Counted from the stretch's first letter, positions 29,408-39,778 are shown. The stretch: DNA of 64,000 nucleotides from Trichomonas vaginalis G3 (GCF_026262505.1 NC_067206.1:29465896-29529895); one strand, 5' to 3'. Made by a program: numbers and translations. Notes: generated by a model not told the origin, from the letters alone.

Positions 29408-29443
29408 TAAATAAAATAACTTTAATAGTTGGTGTCACTTTTT

Positions 29444-29543
29444 NNNNNNNNNNNNNNNNNNNNNNNNNNNNNNNNNNNNNNNNNNNNNNNNNNNNNNNNN
29501 NNNNNNNNNNNNNNNNNNNNNNNNNNNNNNNNNNNNNNNNNNN
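29444..29543. other. Assembly gap of 100 Ns
   Basis: Exactly 100 Ns, the usual placeholder for unknown size. It joins the PolB part of B to the start of C in inverted orientation. The true distance, and even the adjacency, cannot be judged. Confidence 0.98.
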
Positions 29544-29807
29544 TGTTTCTGTTGTGTTTTGAGAAGAAGAACCCAAATTGTTGGACAATTTGTTTGCAAT
29601 TGTATGAGGAAGTTGCTTTGGTATTATAGGAGGTCGTAAGGGTTTTGAGAATGGTGAGACATAAGTTGTAGGAACTTTAACTGCAGAGGTAGTCGACGAA
29701 TTGTTTGCGACACTTGTTCTTCCTTCCATTATGAAAAATGAACTGTTTTTTTCGGACCACTCATAGAAAAGTTTGAAATAAACCGTTTTCGTCAACGGAG
29801 ACCCCAT
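29544..29807 (-). CDS. Partial unknown protein running into the gap
   Basis: The 88 visible N-terminal codons are Ser/Thr/Pro-rich after a short aromatic stretch (VYFKLFYEWSEKNSSFF). The start overlaps one arm of an inverted repeat. No domain recognised. Confidence 0.35.
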
Positions 29808-29840
29808 CTATAATTTTATTTTATTGAAAAGTCTCCGTTG
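29793..29840. repeat. 10-bp inverted repeat near the left end of C
   Basis: CAACGGAGAC (29793-29802) and GTCTCCGTTG (29831-29840) with a 28-bp A/T loop. It could be a hairpin, terminator or terminal structure. Confidence 0.5.
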
Positions 29841-30200
29841 GCAAACCGTTCCATCTCAAATATTTGAGAAGATAACTTCACATTTTGACTTTTAAATACA
29901 TATTTTTCACCATCGGACAAACTTTTGACTGGATGGACTTTACACGAACATTACACTTGTCAAAATATTTTTAACATACGATAGTATATATTTGTTCGAA
30001 CAAATAATGGTCTATCGTCAACGCTCATAGAGATAGACCCACTTTTCTAAAGTATATATTTGAGTACTTTAAAAAATATTATAGAACAATATAACAAATA
30101 TTTTACAAAACTGACAACACTTTGACCAAGTAGTTTTTTGTGCTGAACAAAAAGTGTCATATAAACATCTGTCAAAAACCGCTTTTTAACTTCACTTAAA

Positions 30201-30752
30201 ATGCCACGTAAGCTACGTAAGAATATACGTAAGAGGAAGGGAGCATTGAAACATCCAATAGTAAAACTGACACCACAACAACAGTTGCAACAACAAATGA
30301 TGAATGACCCCACTATGTTGCAACAAATGTCAAGCAACCCTATGCTTTTAAACCGAGTTATTGGTGCACAGAGTGGAGGTTTAAGAGCGGCACTTTTAGC
30401 GAAAATGGCAGGCTATGGTGGAGCTGCAGACGGAACAGCTTATAACCCTCAAAGTCAAATGAATTTGAGTTCACTCAAAAATCAAATAACAGATGTCAAA
30501 AAGTCAAACATAGACATACAGAAACAAATAAGCGAAAACGAAAAGAAACTAGAATATGACAGACACACAAAGAAACTCAATGAGTTAAACGTAGAGAAAA
30601 AGAAGAAAGAAGAACAACTGAAAGAACTAAGTACAGAGGAATATGCGAAAAAAGTGTCAGAAAAAGCAGCAGAAGTAGCAAAAATGGAACAAGATGTTAT
30701 AAATTTGAAAAACCATACTACTCAATATAAAGTACTGAAAGATGAAGAATAA
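30201..30752 (+). CDS. Polinton basic/coiled-coil protein
   Basis: A 183-aa protein. The first 20 residues are strongly basic (PRKLRKNIRKRKG), then a Gln-rich stretch, then Gly/Ala-rich, then coiled coil (90-180). A basic arm plus coiled coil suits a core or DNA-condensing virion protein. Followed at once by another coiled-coil frame at 30764. Confidence 0.55.
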   Translation: MPRKLRKNIRKRKGALKHPIVKLTPQQQLQQQMMNDPTMLQQMSSNPMLLNRVIGAQSGGLRAALLAKMAGYGGAADGTAYNPQSQMNLSSLKNQITDVKKSNIDIQKQISENEKKLEYDRHTKKLNELNVEKKKKEEQLKELSTEEYAKKVSEKAAEVAKMEQDVINLKNHTTQYKVLKDEE

Positions 30753-30763
30753 AACAAAAAGCC

Positions 30764-32500
30764 ATGAAGACATATATGGATAGCGATGAGTATAAAAAAG
30801 AAGTTGAAGCAAATGTAAAGGCAGAAAAACTTTTACAGTTGCAAAACCAAACCGTACAGTATGAAAACTTAGCACAAGAAAGTAAAAATAACGACGCAGC
30901 CATGCAAAAGGCAATGAAAAGCGCAGAATATATAAAAGCTAATAATGACTGGTTAGATGCCCAAGCCAACGCCAAAGCAGCCCAACTTATAGGGTCAATA
31001 AGGACAAAAATACAAGCGGATGAAGACAGTTCAAATGAAGCTTTAATGAATGCTGACTTTAAGAATGCCTTCGAAGCTCTTCATAGTAAGGTGAAACTAG
31101 TGAACGACTTCTCATCTGGAAAGAAACTGAAGTCTGAAGGTTTCGACAAAGAGTTAAGAGAAGTAGCACAAAATATGACGAAAATAACAGATGCAGCAAC
31201 GAGACAGGCAGTTCAAAGTGCCTATGACGCCGTTAGAGCAGCTGTTGTGGAAAGTCAAGAAAAAGAGTTACAACAGACCAAAACAGACCTAGTAAATGCT
31301 TTCTTAAAAACGAAAAGTCAAGTAGGACATTATGCTGCAGATGGAACATATGTGCCAGCTGGTGGAACTTATATACCACCAAACCCTCCAAGAGAAGCAC
31401 CTGCACCAGGACTACCTAAAACATTTACATCGTCACATGGACACAGACACAGGCATGCACCAAAACCAACACAACAACCAACAGTTCAAAATCCAGCACC
31501 ACAACAACAACCAACACAACAACCACCTCCACAACCAGCACAGCAACCACAAACAGAGCAAAGACATAAAAGAAGTAGAGAAAAAGGAAACCAAGAATTC
31601 TTAAAAATGCTTAAGGAAGATTATGGTTACCCAGATACTCTTGACTTTAGTGACAGATATAAAGAAGCTATTAGAAAGTTCAAGGAAGGAAATACTGACC
31701 CGAACCTATTTAGCTTTATGGTTCAGCATCAAATCGGATATAATCTCAAACCTGGAAAATACAAGCTCGCTAAGGGATATGATTTAATAGCATATCATCC
31801 AAATGACATGGATGAATTTACTCCGAGATATTTGATGTCAGAGCTAAATGATAATTCAACTCTCTTCATGAAACGCGTAAAAAATAGAGACGGAACGAAA
31901 GAAGAAAGGTTTATGAGTCCGGATGACTTAGAGAGGGAACTTGTTAAAAACGGTCTCGGAATATATGAAATGCCAGCAGATGAGGTACAAGAAACTCCAC
32001 AGGAAGAAGTTCAGATACAACCAGACACGGAAGAAATAGTTCAGCAACAACAGCTAGAAGAGCCTGAAGGAAACGAACAAGTCCCTCCTTTGGAAACTAA
32101 CTTCACAGAACTAGATGAAGATTTGGAACAGCCGAAAAATCTTGACCCTCAACAAGTGTATGAGGAGAATATGGAATCTTTCCAAGAGTCTAAGCAAAAT
32201 TCGGCTGACATAGTAGAAGAATATCGAAAAATGTTTACCGACATACAAAAGACTCCAACATCAGATGAAAATATTCAGCATAGAATGGAAGTACTGAAAG
32301 ATAATGTACGCAAATACAATAATCCTTTTTACTTACGACCATATAACGTTCAATCTTTGGCTGAACTCGGTGAAAATAAAAGGTTAAATTTCAACAAAAC
32401 ATATAGAAATGAAACATTGTTTAAAGTTCATTCAGAACCTAACCAATATGGAAACAAACCTACTTTTGTTTCTGCAGACTATGGAACTACAATGAGATGA
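30764..32500 (+). CDS. Polinton large coiled-coil / Pro-Gln-rich protein
   Basis: A 578-aa frame. Residues 1-190 are Ala/Lys/Gln/Glu-rich coiled coil. Residues about 195-270 are Pro/Gln/His-rich (HGHRHRHAPKPTQQP). Residues 275-400 are a compact charged segment (YGYPDTLDFSDRYKEAIRKF), and the rest is acidic Gln/Glu-rich with a Tyr/Asn-rich end. No catalytic motif. Position just before the capsid genes suggests a minor virion or scaffold protein. Confidence 0.55.
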   Translation: MKTYMDSDEYKKEVEANVKAEKLLQLQNQTVQYENLAQESKNNDAAMQKAMKSAEYIKANNDWLDAQANAKAAQLIGSIRTKIQADEDSSNEALMNADFKNAFEALHSKVKLVNDFSSGKKLKSEGFDKELREVAQNMTKITDAATRQAVQSAYDAVRAAVVESQEKELQQTKTDLVNAFLKTKSQVGHYAADGTYVPAGGTYIPPNPPREAPAPGLPKTFTSSHGHRHRHAPKPTQQPTVQNPAPQQQPTQQPPPQPAQQPQTEQRHKRSREKGNQEFLKMLKEDYGYPDTLDFSDRYKEAIRKFKEGNTDPNLFSFMVQHQIGYNLKPGKYKLAKGYDLIAYHPNDMDEFTPRYLMSELNDNSTLFMKRVKNRDGTKEERFMSPDDLERELVKNGLGIYEMPADEVQETPQEEVQIQPDTEEIVQQQQLEEPEGNEQVPPLETNFTELDEDLEQPKNLDPQQVYEENMESFQESKQNSADIVEEYRKMFTDIQKTPTSDENIQHRMEVLKDNVRKYNNPFYLRPYNVQSLAELGENKRLNFNKTYRNETLFKVHSEPNQYGNKPTFVSADYGTTMR

Positions 32501-32568
32501 GGTCATAAAGCTAATCGGATAGGTGGTTCATAAACTTACAACCTCAATTCCAAGAAGTTGTAGACGCA

Positions 32569-33480
32569 ATGGAAGTGAATGGTGAACCAGATATAGCTGG
32601 TATTTTCAGCGCGGCTTTAATGCCATTGAAAGATATGAAAGATGCAGATATTTTGGACCAGTATGAAATGAACATGGCTGAGGGAAATATAACACCTGAC
32701 GTTCTAGAACATTTATCTCAAAGAACTACACAGAACCATAGAGATGGTATATTTGGTGAAGAGTTTAGAAAGAGAGTTAGGGAGAGAGAAGGAAGAGAAC
32801 CTATTGTACATGACCTTGCAAACGAATGTTTGCAAAATGTCATAAAAACTTACTTTGCAGACAATGAACCGAGAAGGGATGAATATTTAAGAAAACTCAA
32901 ATGGACAGTACCAAATGAAATGTTAGTATTGAAAAACATGTTCCATGACAAAATAAAACCAACTACAGAAATAAATGACGCAAGACTGAAACGTTGGGTA
33001 AAAGCTTTCCCATTCACAAAAGATATTATTGGTAACATGGAAAGAAAACCAGAATGGCTACAAAAACATATATTTGGAAACGAGCTTATTCCATATGGAC
33101 AAGCTATATTTGAAGAGCTTGAACCGGAAACTCAGGAAAGAGTCATGCAAACAATAAGCGACGACTCAAATACAAACTATGACAAAATCTTTCTAGGATA
33201 TTGGTTACCTGAGATGGGCGACCAGAGCCCAAAGGCAAAAAGGACATGGGAAATTTACAACATACTAGGTGAACATGAGGCAAAGATGCAACAACTTGAA
33301 GCAGAGGGCAAGTTACCAAAAGCGACACCAAAGAAGAAGAGAAGAGTAGAACAAAGTGAAAGTAGTGAAGAAGTAACTTCATCTAGTGAAAGTAGTGGCA
33401 ATGAAGGAAAAAGAAGAGTTAAAAACTCAGCCAGGAAGAAAGTAAAGCTTGGTCCGAGTGGGTTCTATTATGACATATAA
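32569..33480 (+). CDS. Polinton 303-aa protein, unknown
   Basis: Mainly helical, charged protein. The C-terminal 55 residues have Ser/Glu clusters (SESSEEVTSSSESSG) between basic patches (PKKKRRVEQ, ARKKVKLG) that look like nuclear localisation signals. It lies 32 bp before the major capsid gene. A virion assembly or nuclear-targeting role is possible. Confidence 0.55.
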   Translation: MEVNGEPDIAGIFSAALMPLKDMKDADILDQYEMNMAEGNITPDVLEHLSQRTTQNHRDGIFGEEFRKRVREREGREPIVHDLANECLQNVIKTYFADNEPRRDEYLRKLKWTVPNEMLVLKNMFHDKIKPTTEINDARLKRWVKAFPFTKDIIGNMERKPEWLQKHIFGNELIPYGQAIFEELEPETQERVMQTISDDSNTNYDKIFLGYWLPEMGDQSPKAKRTWEIYNILGEHEAKMQQLEAEGKLPKATPKKKRRVEQSESSEEVTSSSESSGNEGKRRVKNSARKKVKLGPSGFYYDI

Positions 33481-33512
33481 ATCCAACTATTCTATATTTT
33501 TACCCATATGAA

Positions 33513-35123
33513 ATGTACGCCGCTCAGAATATTACGCCAACAGTTTTGGATGCCATGAACGGAAATGTTTCCGAATGGTATAACGAATGCGACAATGCCA
33601 TTAGAAGGTCAGAAATAGTTCCTGGAACTTACGAATATACAACTGCTGTTTCTTATGGAAACGTAGGTGAGTTTGGAGAAGGTTCTTCAACAACAGTAGA
33701 TATTGCTTGCGACAGGTTTCATATTATTTCTATTGACAACTCATTCTTATACGTGGAACAAGACATTGAAATAAAACCTTCTGCCAAGTTGTCTGACAAG
33801 AAAGGTTGCAATGGAATTTTCTATGTCGGATACCAATATGCTCCAGAAGTTTTTATGGGATATAAGATATATTCTAACTCTGACTTAGTTCAAACAGTAA
33901 CATGGGCAAACTATGAATGGTTCGCTTTGAGAAACTCAGTACAACCACAAGCTAGAGAACAAACAGACCAGTATGCAACTATTGAGAAAATAAGAAGACT
34001 TGACCCTAACGTTCCAGGAGTTTATGTTAACCTTTCTGGTTCAGATGGAACTGCTGCCACTAAAGTAAAACTGAAACTTAGAGTTCCTTTGTCATCTTTC
34101 CTCATCTTCAGGTTTTTAAGATACTTGCCAAACTGGGCATGAAAAATTTCTATCGAACTTACTCCAAGCAAAAATAACTTAGTCATTGCACCAACACAAG
34201 ACCCATTCACTATTGAAGCCAAAGCAACAGCTCAGGAAACATTCGCTGCCTTTTGCAAAAACAAAGTTGACTTAGACTTTGGTTTCTCAAACTTCAACAA
34301 TGAAGTAAACTACTATATGAAGGATAATGGTGGTGCAAACGTATGGGACCCAGTTAAGTTCACATGCGAAAAATTTGAATGCAAGAGAATAGAAAGCAGA
34401 CTTGCAGTCTATATGTTGGACCCAGATATTTCAAATGCTTTAGCTGCCAAATATATTGCAGTTCCACTTATGTTCCCTATACACCAAATATCTGTCAAAG
34501 ACTTTGCAGGTGAAGTTGGAAACCAAAGTGCTGACCCAGGTGCAAGAACAGATATTGCCTTAACAACTGCAATGAAACATGCAGATACTATGTTTGTACT
34601 GTTCAGACGAACTATAAATGACTATTCTTGTTTCTACAACCCTGGTATTAAATATCATATAAACATAGATGGCAAATATTATCCAAGAGAAGAATATTCT
34701 ACAGTTGAGGATATGAGGTCATACAACTTGACATTAGATGCTATGAACTTTAACAACAACTTCACAACAACCATTAACCCTGAAATGCAAAGTTCTATTA
34801 TGCCATATGTGAAAGTATGGACTCATACAGGAGGTCAAAAAACTCAATATACAAATGGAGACCGTTCAAACTTTTGGCTTGGCATTCCATTTGCTGACTC
34901 AGAAGACTTTATGGGTGGTATTTCAACTGTTGGTACAGTTCAAATACAATATACTGGTGACAGAGACGGTCCAGATGAATTGAGAGCAAAGAAGTTTACA
35001 AAACCAATAGCACTTTTCACGGAAGATGCTCTTTTGAAGATTCGTTCGATGAAACCTGCTGGGGCTCCTCAGATTGGCATAACGACAGTTTCCATCGAGC
35101 AGATTTTGGCAGCAGGTCAGTAA
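33513..35123 (+). pseudogene. Major capsid protein candidate (double jelly roll)
   Basis: Region of about 530 codons of beta-rich sequence: MYAAQNITPTVLDAMNG at the N-terminus, GIFYVGYQYAPEVFMGYKIY, VWDPVKFTCEKFECKRIESR, VPLMFPIHQISVKDF and FWLGIPFADSEDFMGG further on. Length, composition and position between virion genes and upstream of a small beta-rich capsid candidate match Polinton major capsid proteins of the double-jelly-roll kind. It forms the hexon-like shell. Not whole; about one break. A fold prediction would settle the family. Confidence 0.6.
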
Positions 35124-35436
35124 GTTGTTCTTTGACACTTTTCTCACCATCGTAAATAGTTATGACACCTGTTTTGACATAATACTGTATTATAAACTTA
35201 CCTTTAGAAATATCTGTAAGTTTTGAAGTTATATTTTTGTCTGCTTCAAGAACTTTCACCATTTCAGTTATACCAACTTTCTTTGCTTTATGAAAATATT
35301 TAGGTTCAGCAAAGACTGCTATTCTATAACATTTACCATTGTTTGTATAAAGAACTATTCTGTCAATGAACTTGTATTGTTTGTGAGTATAAACTTTGTT
35401 TTGCTTCAATTCAAAGAGATATCCGAATACGTCCAT
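35017..35436 (-). CDS. Unknown 139-aa protein, antisense to the capsid gene end
   Basis: The frame starts MDVFGYLFELKQNKVYTHKQYKF and looks like a small alpha/beta protein. Its last third overlaps the capsid gene on the other strand. The start is 17 bp from the divergent start at 35454, the same spacing as other divergent pairs of this family, which supports it being real. Confidence 0.5.
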   Translation of the reverse strand: MDVFGYLFELKQNKVYTHKQYKFIDRIVLYTNNGKCYRIAVFAEPKYFHKAKKVGITEMVKVLEADKNITSKLTDISKGKFIIQYYVKTGVITIYDGEKSVKEQLTDLLPKSARWKLSLCQSEEPQQVSSNESSKEHLP

Positions 35437-35453
35437 CTTTTTATTCTAAGTAA
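35437..35453. promoter_or_regulatory. 17-bp divergent spacer
   Basis: CTTTTTATTCTAAGTAA lies between divergent ATGs. It contains the TTTTTATTCTA box also seen in the fibre spacer. Confidence 0.5.
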
Positions 35454-36032
35454 ATGTCATTTCCGAAAAATAGAAGCGTAAGTGTTTCAAAAGGTTTAAT
35501 GGCGGTGGCAGATGTGAAGTTAAATTCACCAACTCAAACAAACAGTCAAAGTGTTATTGTCAATGTCAAAGACAGAGATGTTGAAATGGGGAAACCATAC
35601 GAAGACGAAGATGGTATAACAATTGTTCCTGTAAAAGAACCAACATATCCTGAAGTTAACAGAGACTTAAGTTCTGTTGCAGATATTCGAAACGATTACC
35701 AACAACTGAAAGACAAACTTCAAACTCAGGAGAAGATTTGTCAAGCTTTAAGTATAATGTTAAACTTGGTCGAACACAACCCTGTAAAAGTGAACTCATA
35801 TGTCATTGCACCTCATGAAGTTTTGAAAGAACTCTTGAAACTTTTGACAGAGGCAGACGATATAAACATCAAAGAAATAGAACCCGACATTAGTTGCTGT
35901 GGTGTTTCATATAATGTCATTGACAAGATATACGTTATGAAAAGAGGTGAAACGTTGAACTTAAAATATAGTTTCCCAGACGTTATAAAAATATTTGACG
36001 ACCACAACATTTCATTAAAGTTTATTTGCTAA
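35454..36032 (+). CDS. Polinton 192-aa protein, unknown
   Basis: The N-terminal 60 residues are Ser/Val/Asp-rich and probably unstructured. A coiled-coil stretch (NDYQQLKDKLQTQEKICQAL) follows, then a compact C-terminal alpha/beta part. It ends 4 bp before the minor capsid gene. Confidence 0.55.
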   Translation: MSFPKNRSVSVSKGLMAVADVKLNSPTQTNSQSVIVNVKDRDVEMGKPYEDEDGITIVPVKEPTYPEVNRDLSSVADIRNDYQQLKDKLQTQEKICQALSIMLNLVEHNPVKVNSYVIAPHEVLKELLKLLTEADDINIKEIEPDISCCGVSYNVIDKIYVMKRGETLNLKYSFPDVIKIFDDHNISLKFIC

Positions 36033-36036
36033 GTAA

Positions 36037-36834
36037 ATGGCAGAAGACATAATGGTTTATACTATTACGACTAAAAACCCTGAGTCATATAATTCTATAA
36101 CAACAAACTTACAAAGTCCTCAAGGACGATATTGTAAACTAACCTTAAACACAATGACGACTAAAGCCTGTTTTGCTCTTTTGACACCAGAAGACTTTAT
36201 TGTTGTGAATGGTAAAAAATACTCCTTTGAAGATACTTACTCAGATATGCCACCAACAGGTTTTGTTGACTTATTTAATACTTTAAGTACGGGTGTAACA
36301 TGTGCTGCAACTAGAGCAGGTTTCATTATGTTTGGATGTCCGACTGAGTTTACTATAAACGATATGAGCTATAATACAAAACTTATTTCTGGTTTTTACT
36401 ACCAACAGTTTCCTATAACAGGAAAAGGTGTTATACAAGGAATGTCTATTCCATTGACATTAAGCACACCAATCTTATATATTGTTTCAAACTTAGGTTC
36501 AAAGTGTTATTCGAATGTCGACAGAAACTATTATGACCAAAAGATACTTATGCGTATAAACAATACTTTCTCTGCTGGTTTGCCTATTGTTCATTCGAAT
36601 GCAGAATTTTCAACCTTAGTGAACTCAAACACTTTGGCAAGTATAACGTTGACATTAGTTGACGCAAACTTTGTTCCTGTAAAACTTTTATGTCCTATGT
36701 ATTTGTCAATGACGGCAGAAAGTTTCGAATTGGAAGATGCAACTGGTGAAAGTATTGTATTACAAGAACAACTTCAACAACAAATAGCTCAAGAACAACA
36801 AATGCAACAAATGGAACAACAAAGTCAAGAATAA
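36037..36834 (+). CDS. Minor capsid (penton) protein candidate
   Basis: A 265-aa beta-rich protein with the length and pattern of a single jelly roll (YTITTKNPESYNSITTNLQ, RYCKLTLNTMTTKACFALL, GVIQGMSIPLTLSTPILYIV, ASITLTLVDANFVPVKLLCP), plus a Gln-rich tail of about 25 residues. Polintons encode such a protein close to the major capsid gene to fill the vertices. The assignment is from position, size and pattern, not from a search. Confidence 0.55.
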   Translation: MAEDIMVYTITTKNPESYNSITTNLQSPQGRYCKLTLNTMTTKACFALLTPEDFIVVNGKKYSFEDTYSDMPPTGFVDLFNTLSTGVTCAATRAGFIMFGCPTEFTINDMSYNTKLISGFYYQQFPITGKGVIQGMSIPLTLSTPILYIVSNLGSKCYSNVDRNYYDQKILMRINNTFSAGLPIVHSNAEFSTLVNSNTLASITLTLVDANFVPVKLLCPMYLSMTAESFELEDATGESIVLQEQLQQQIAQEQQMQQMEQQSQE

Positions 36835-36862
36835 AAAAATAATATTTTTTTATTCTTATAAA

Positions 36863-38820
36863 ATGTACAGAATAGATGTTTCAGATTTTTATGACTTCCA
36901 AGCATTCAGAAATATGTGTCCATTTCGAGACTATAACAAAGCAGTCGAGAATTTGAAACGTTTAGTCATTTATGTCGACTCTGCCCCAGAATGTTATGTT
37001 ATGAAAGAATGGGATGTAGTCTTTAACAAACCTAAAGCGACAATAGTTTCAGAACAAGAATGTAGACAGAAACTTAAGAAAATAAAAGTCGTACAAGTTG
37101 GTATGAAGATGTTAGATGCTTGGGATATCTTATTGTCAAAGTTAGAAGATTTTTCAGTTCGAGGTATAAAGTTCTATATAGAGATGTGAAAACTTAAATT
37201 TTATAATCCCTGGGATGCACTTTCTTCGATTTTTTTTTAATTTTTGGGATAAATTTTGACATCTTTTTTTTTGCTGGCGACCCCCCCCCGTTTATGGCAT
37301 CAAAAAAACATGTTGTTTCGTTTCAAGATCGGGGTATGTTGTGAACCCGACTTCTTTCATTAATGAAGTGATTTCTTAAGTTGAATAAAAACAAATTTGA
37401 TTGAAATTCATACAAAATTTCTTTTTATCATTATTATTTAAGATGCTTTTTTATGTTGAATTGTTAATTTTTTTATTTCCACCTGGGATATTTTGAATTG
37501 GGCTAGCCCAATCCCACCTCTCAATTTTCTCTCAATTGGGCAATGGGGATCCCATATAAAATGTATTGTAACAAAATTTTACATGCATAATATAGTACAA
37601 TTAAACAACATTCTAAAAATATTAAATTCACATCATTTACTTGAAGATTTTATATTTTCAACAAAAATTAATACAATAATTACATTAAATTGAGGAGATT
37701 TATAATATTTATTATAAATTAAAATATTATTACTCATTAATTTGTTGAAATATTGCATTTTAGTGGTAAAAATTAAAATTTAAGTTTACATGGAGAAAAA
37801 AAATTTTAAATTCCAAAAAAAAATTCAATTGGGATAACGATAGGGACAAAAATTTAGAATCCCCATATGCTTGGGATAAAATCACATGACTAGTTCTATA
37901 CACCATCTCCAAACTTCTATTCTATCTTCACTGGATATAAATATGAACAAGTAGAATGGAAAGAAAATATTATAGAAGCTTGGTTAGACCATGTCAAAGA
38001 AATTATATGCAATGGAAACGAAAAGGTTTATGAGTATATCTTATGTTGGTTTGCAAACATCTTACAACATCCAAGTGCTAAAAATGAAACTGCTCTCATT
38101 ATAATTGGAAAACAAGGAACATGTAAGAACACATTCTTTACAGATATCTTATGCAAACTTTTAGAAGGTTATTCGAACCCTAATATGACAAACTTAGAAA
38201 ACATCTGTGGTAAATTTAACTCTTCAATTGAGAATATGAAACTTATAGTTTGCAATGAACTTCAAAGTATAGATACAACAAAAGTTTTAAACTCAGATGC
38301 TTTGAAGAGTCTTATAACAGATAAAGTTGGAGTTGTTGAAAGAAAGTATAAAGACTCAAGAGTTTGTGAGAATGTTGCAAACTTCATTATGGTTTCAAAC
38401 AATGCTGTTCCGATGAAGTTAGAAAGTTCTGACAGAAGATATGTAGTCGTCAGAACGTCAGATTCTCATATGCAAGATACTGAATATTTTGACGCTTTGT
38501 CAGAATGTTTGACATCTGACTTTTACAACCACTTGTTCTCATATTTCATGACATTAGATATTTCTAACTTCAATCCAAGACAAATTCCACATACCGAAGA
38601 GAGACAAACATTGTTAGAAGCAAACAAGAGTGTATATGAACTGTTCATAGAAGAAAGCGACTTTGAGTGTTTAGATGAAAAGTCTTTATATGATGAATAT
38701 AAACAATATTGTCAAGAGTATGGTTATATGCCAGCGTCTAAACGAACATTCTTGGCAAATGTCAAAAGTCTTTTAGACGTACAGAATGGTGTATATACAA
38801 AGAAAATTTTTTCTGAGTAA
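36863..38820 (+). pseudogene. SF3 (D5-type) helicase, interrupted by a MITE
   Basis: The 5' part (36863-37178) has a pattern usual for the region before the helicase domain of D5-like primase-helicases (YVMKEWDVVFNKP, AWDILLSKLEDFSVRGIKFY). The 3' part (from 37901) has FTGYKYEQVEW, the P-loop region (ALIIIGKQGTCKNTFF), VCNELQ as Walker B type, VANFIMVSNN (motif C) and DRRYVVV. SF3 helicases unwind DNA in virophages and Polinton-like viruses. A 714-bp DNA transposon separates the two parts. Confidence 0.8.
37179..37892. mobile_element. hAT-like MITE in the helicase gene
   Basis: Ends TAGAGATGTG and (reverse) TAGTCATGTG, flanked by 8-bp direct repeats GTTCTATA (37171-37178 and 37893-37900). 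An 8-bp target duplication and a TAG-type terminus are hAT features. The 714-bp interior is AT-rich, has GGGATA-type words, a C9-10 run and no transposase frame. It is clearly foreign to the Polinton, since helicase coding resumes on both sides. Confidence 0.75.
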
Positions 38821-38856
38821 ATTTTAAAAAAATATTTTTTTATCCGATAGAAAAAG

Positions 38857-39276
38857 ATGGCAAAATTCATCTCAGTAAATAAGTACATGACAGAAGTCAA
38901 AGATAAGTTAGCTCCATTCGCATATTTGAATGTTTACTTCTACAATTTTGAAAAGTCTACATTCAGCAAATTTTGGAACATCGAACCAGTTAAGTTTGCT
39001 ATTGTGACTAAAAATGGTGCGAAATTTGAAGACTTAGACATAGAAGGTTTGTTAACAGTCAAAGAAAGTTTTGACAGAAGGTTCTCAAACCTTAAAGAAG
39101 GCAAAGCATACAAACTTGTTATACCTTATGAACCAAAGAAGACAGACGACTATGAATATTATGAGTCTAAAGTTGTAGAAGTTCAAGGTAAATTGGGTAA
39201 AAAGATTTTAGAGTCTAAGCCAGTGTTTACTCCTAAAGAGGAAGAGAACATTGACATTGACCCAGAAATGTTCTAA
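38857..39276 (+). CDS. Polinton 139-aa protein, unknown
   Basis: Small alpha/beta protein (FISVNKYMTEVKDKLAPFAYL, KAYKLVIPYEPKK) with an acidic tail (EEENIDIDPEMF). An acidic tail after a small beta domain just downstream of a helicase recalls single-strand DNA-binding proteins, but this is only a suggestion. The start follows TATTTTTTTATCCGATAG. Confidence 0.5.
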   Translation: MAKFISVNKYMTEVKDKLAPFAYLNVYFYNFEKSTFSKFWNIEPVKFAIVTKNGAKFEDLDIEGLLTVKESFDRRFSNLKEGKAYKLVIPYEPKKTDDYEYYESKVVEVQGKLGKKILESKPVFTPKEEENIDIDPEMF

Positions 39277-39292
39277 AAATAAAATTTTATTT

Positions 39293-39742
39293 TTACATGT
39301 CAAATTTCTTCTTCGGTGGAACTGGCTCTGGTTCAGGTTCTTTCTTCTCTTCTTCTACTTTCTTTTCTTTCTTCTTCTTTTCTGGTGGAGTTATGTCAAA
39401 TTTGGCGCAACCATATTTATGTAAAAGTTCTTTGTCCTTTAATAGCTCTTCTATTCTGTTTTCTATTTCATCTTCAAGAAAAGCGCATGTGTCTTCTTTG
39501 CATTCTAAGAACTTTTGTTGGACTTCATCTTTCCAATCGGCGTCATCTCTGTCAACAAGTCTGTCATTGACAAATTTTAAGACTGCTCTGCTTAATGTTT
39601 TATGGTTCTTGTCATATTCCCAGAAACAGAACTTTAGAACAAATTCACCTTTCTTGTTTACACTATGTAAGATTTTATGGTCGACAGATGTTTTGCTGTC
39701 AAAAAGTTTGTCTCGAATATAGATAGCGAAATCGCTAGACAT
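39293..39742 (-). CDS. Polinton 149-aa protein with Lys/Glu/Pro tail
   Basis: Compact N-terminal 110 residues (SSDFAIYIRDKLFDSK, KFCFWEYDKNHKTLSRAV) and a Lys/Glu/Pro-rich tail (EKKKKEKKVEEEKKEPEPEP). Convergent with 38857-39276 (16 bp) and divergent from the packaging ATPase (36 bp). No family recognised. Confidence 0.5.
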   Translation of the reverse strand: MSSDFAIYIRDKLFDSKTSVDHKILHSVNKKGEFVLKFCFWEYDKNHKTLSRAVLKFVNDRLVDRDDADWKDEVQQKFLECKEDTCAFLEDEIENRIEELLKDKELLHKYGCAKFDITPPEKKKKEKKVEEEKKEPEPEPVPPKKKFDM

Positions 39743-39778
39743 TTTCTAAAAGATAAAAATTTTAATTTTTCTAAAAAT

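Larger units (their letters stand above)
22284..29443. mobile_element. Polinton/Maverick B (left end to assembly gap)
   Basis: Left part of a Polinton in + orientation, inverted relative to C. Parts in order: terminal hairpins, methyltransferase, 43-aa microprotein, 120-aa protein, GW-rich protein, fibre-neighbour protein (reverse), fibre, integrase (reverse), MGLFG protein, small RWICRLPA copy, 194-aa protein, PolB N-terminal part, then a gap of 100 Ns. Most frames look whole; about two breaks are seen. Close identity to C argues for recent activity. Confidence 0.9.

Noticed and set aside
31332-31604. 90-codon His/Gln/Asn-rich frame inside the large coiled-coil gene
   Set aside because: Produced by shifted reading of the Pro/Gln-rich repeat stretch.
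37179-37892. The segment as an intron of the helicase gene
   Set aside because: An 8-bp direct duplication at the edges and TAG-type terminal repeats fit a transposon; no GT...AG borders suit the coding joins.
39297-39722. 141-codon Ser/Phe-rich frame at the end of the 139-aa gene
   Set aside because: Mirror of the Lys/Glu-rich reverse-strand gene at 39293-39742.
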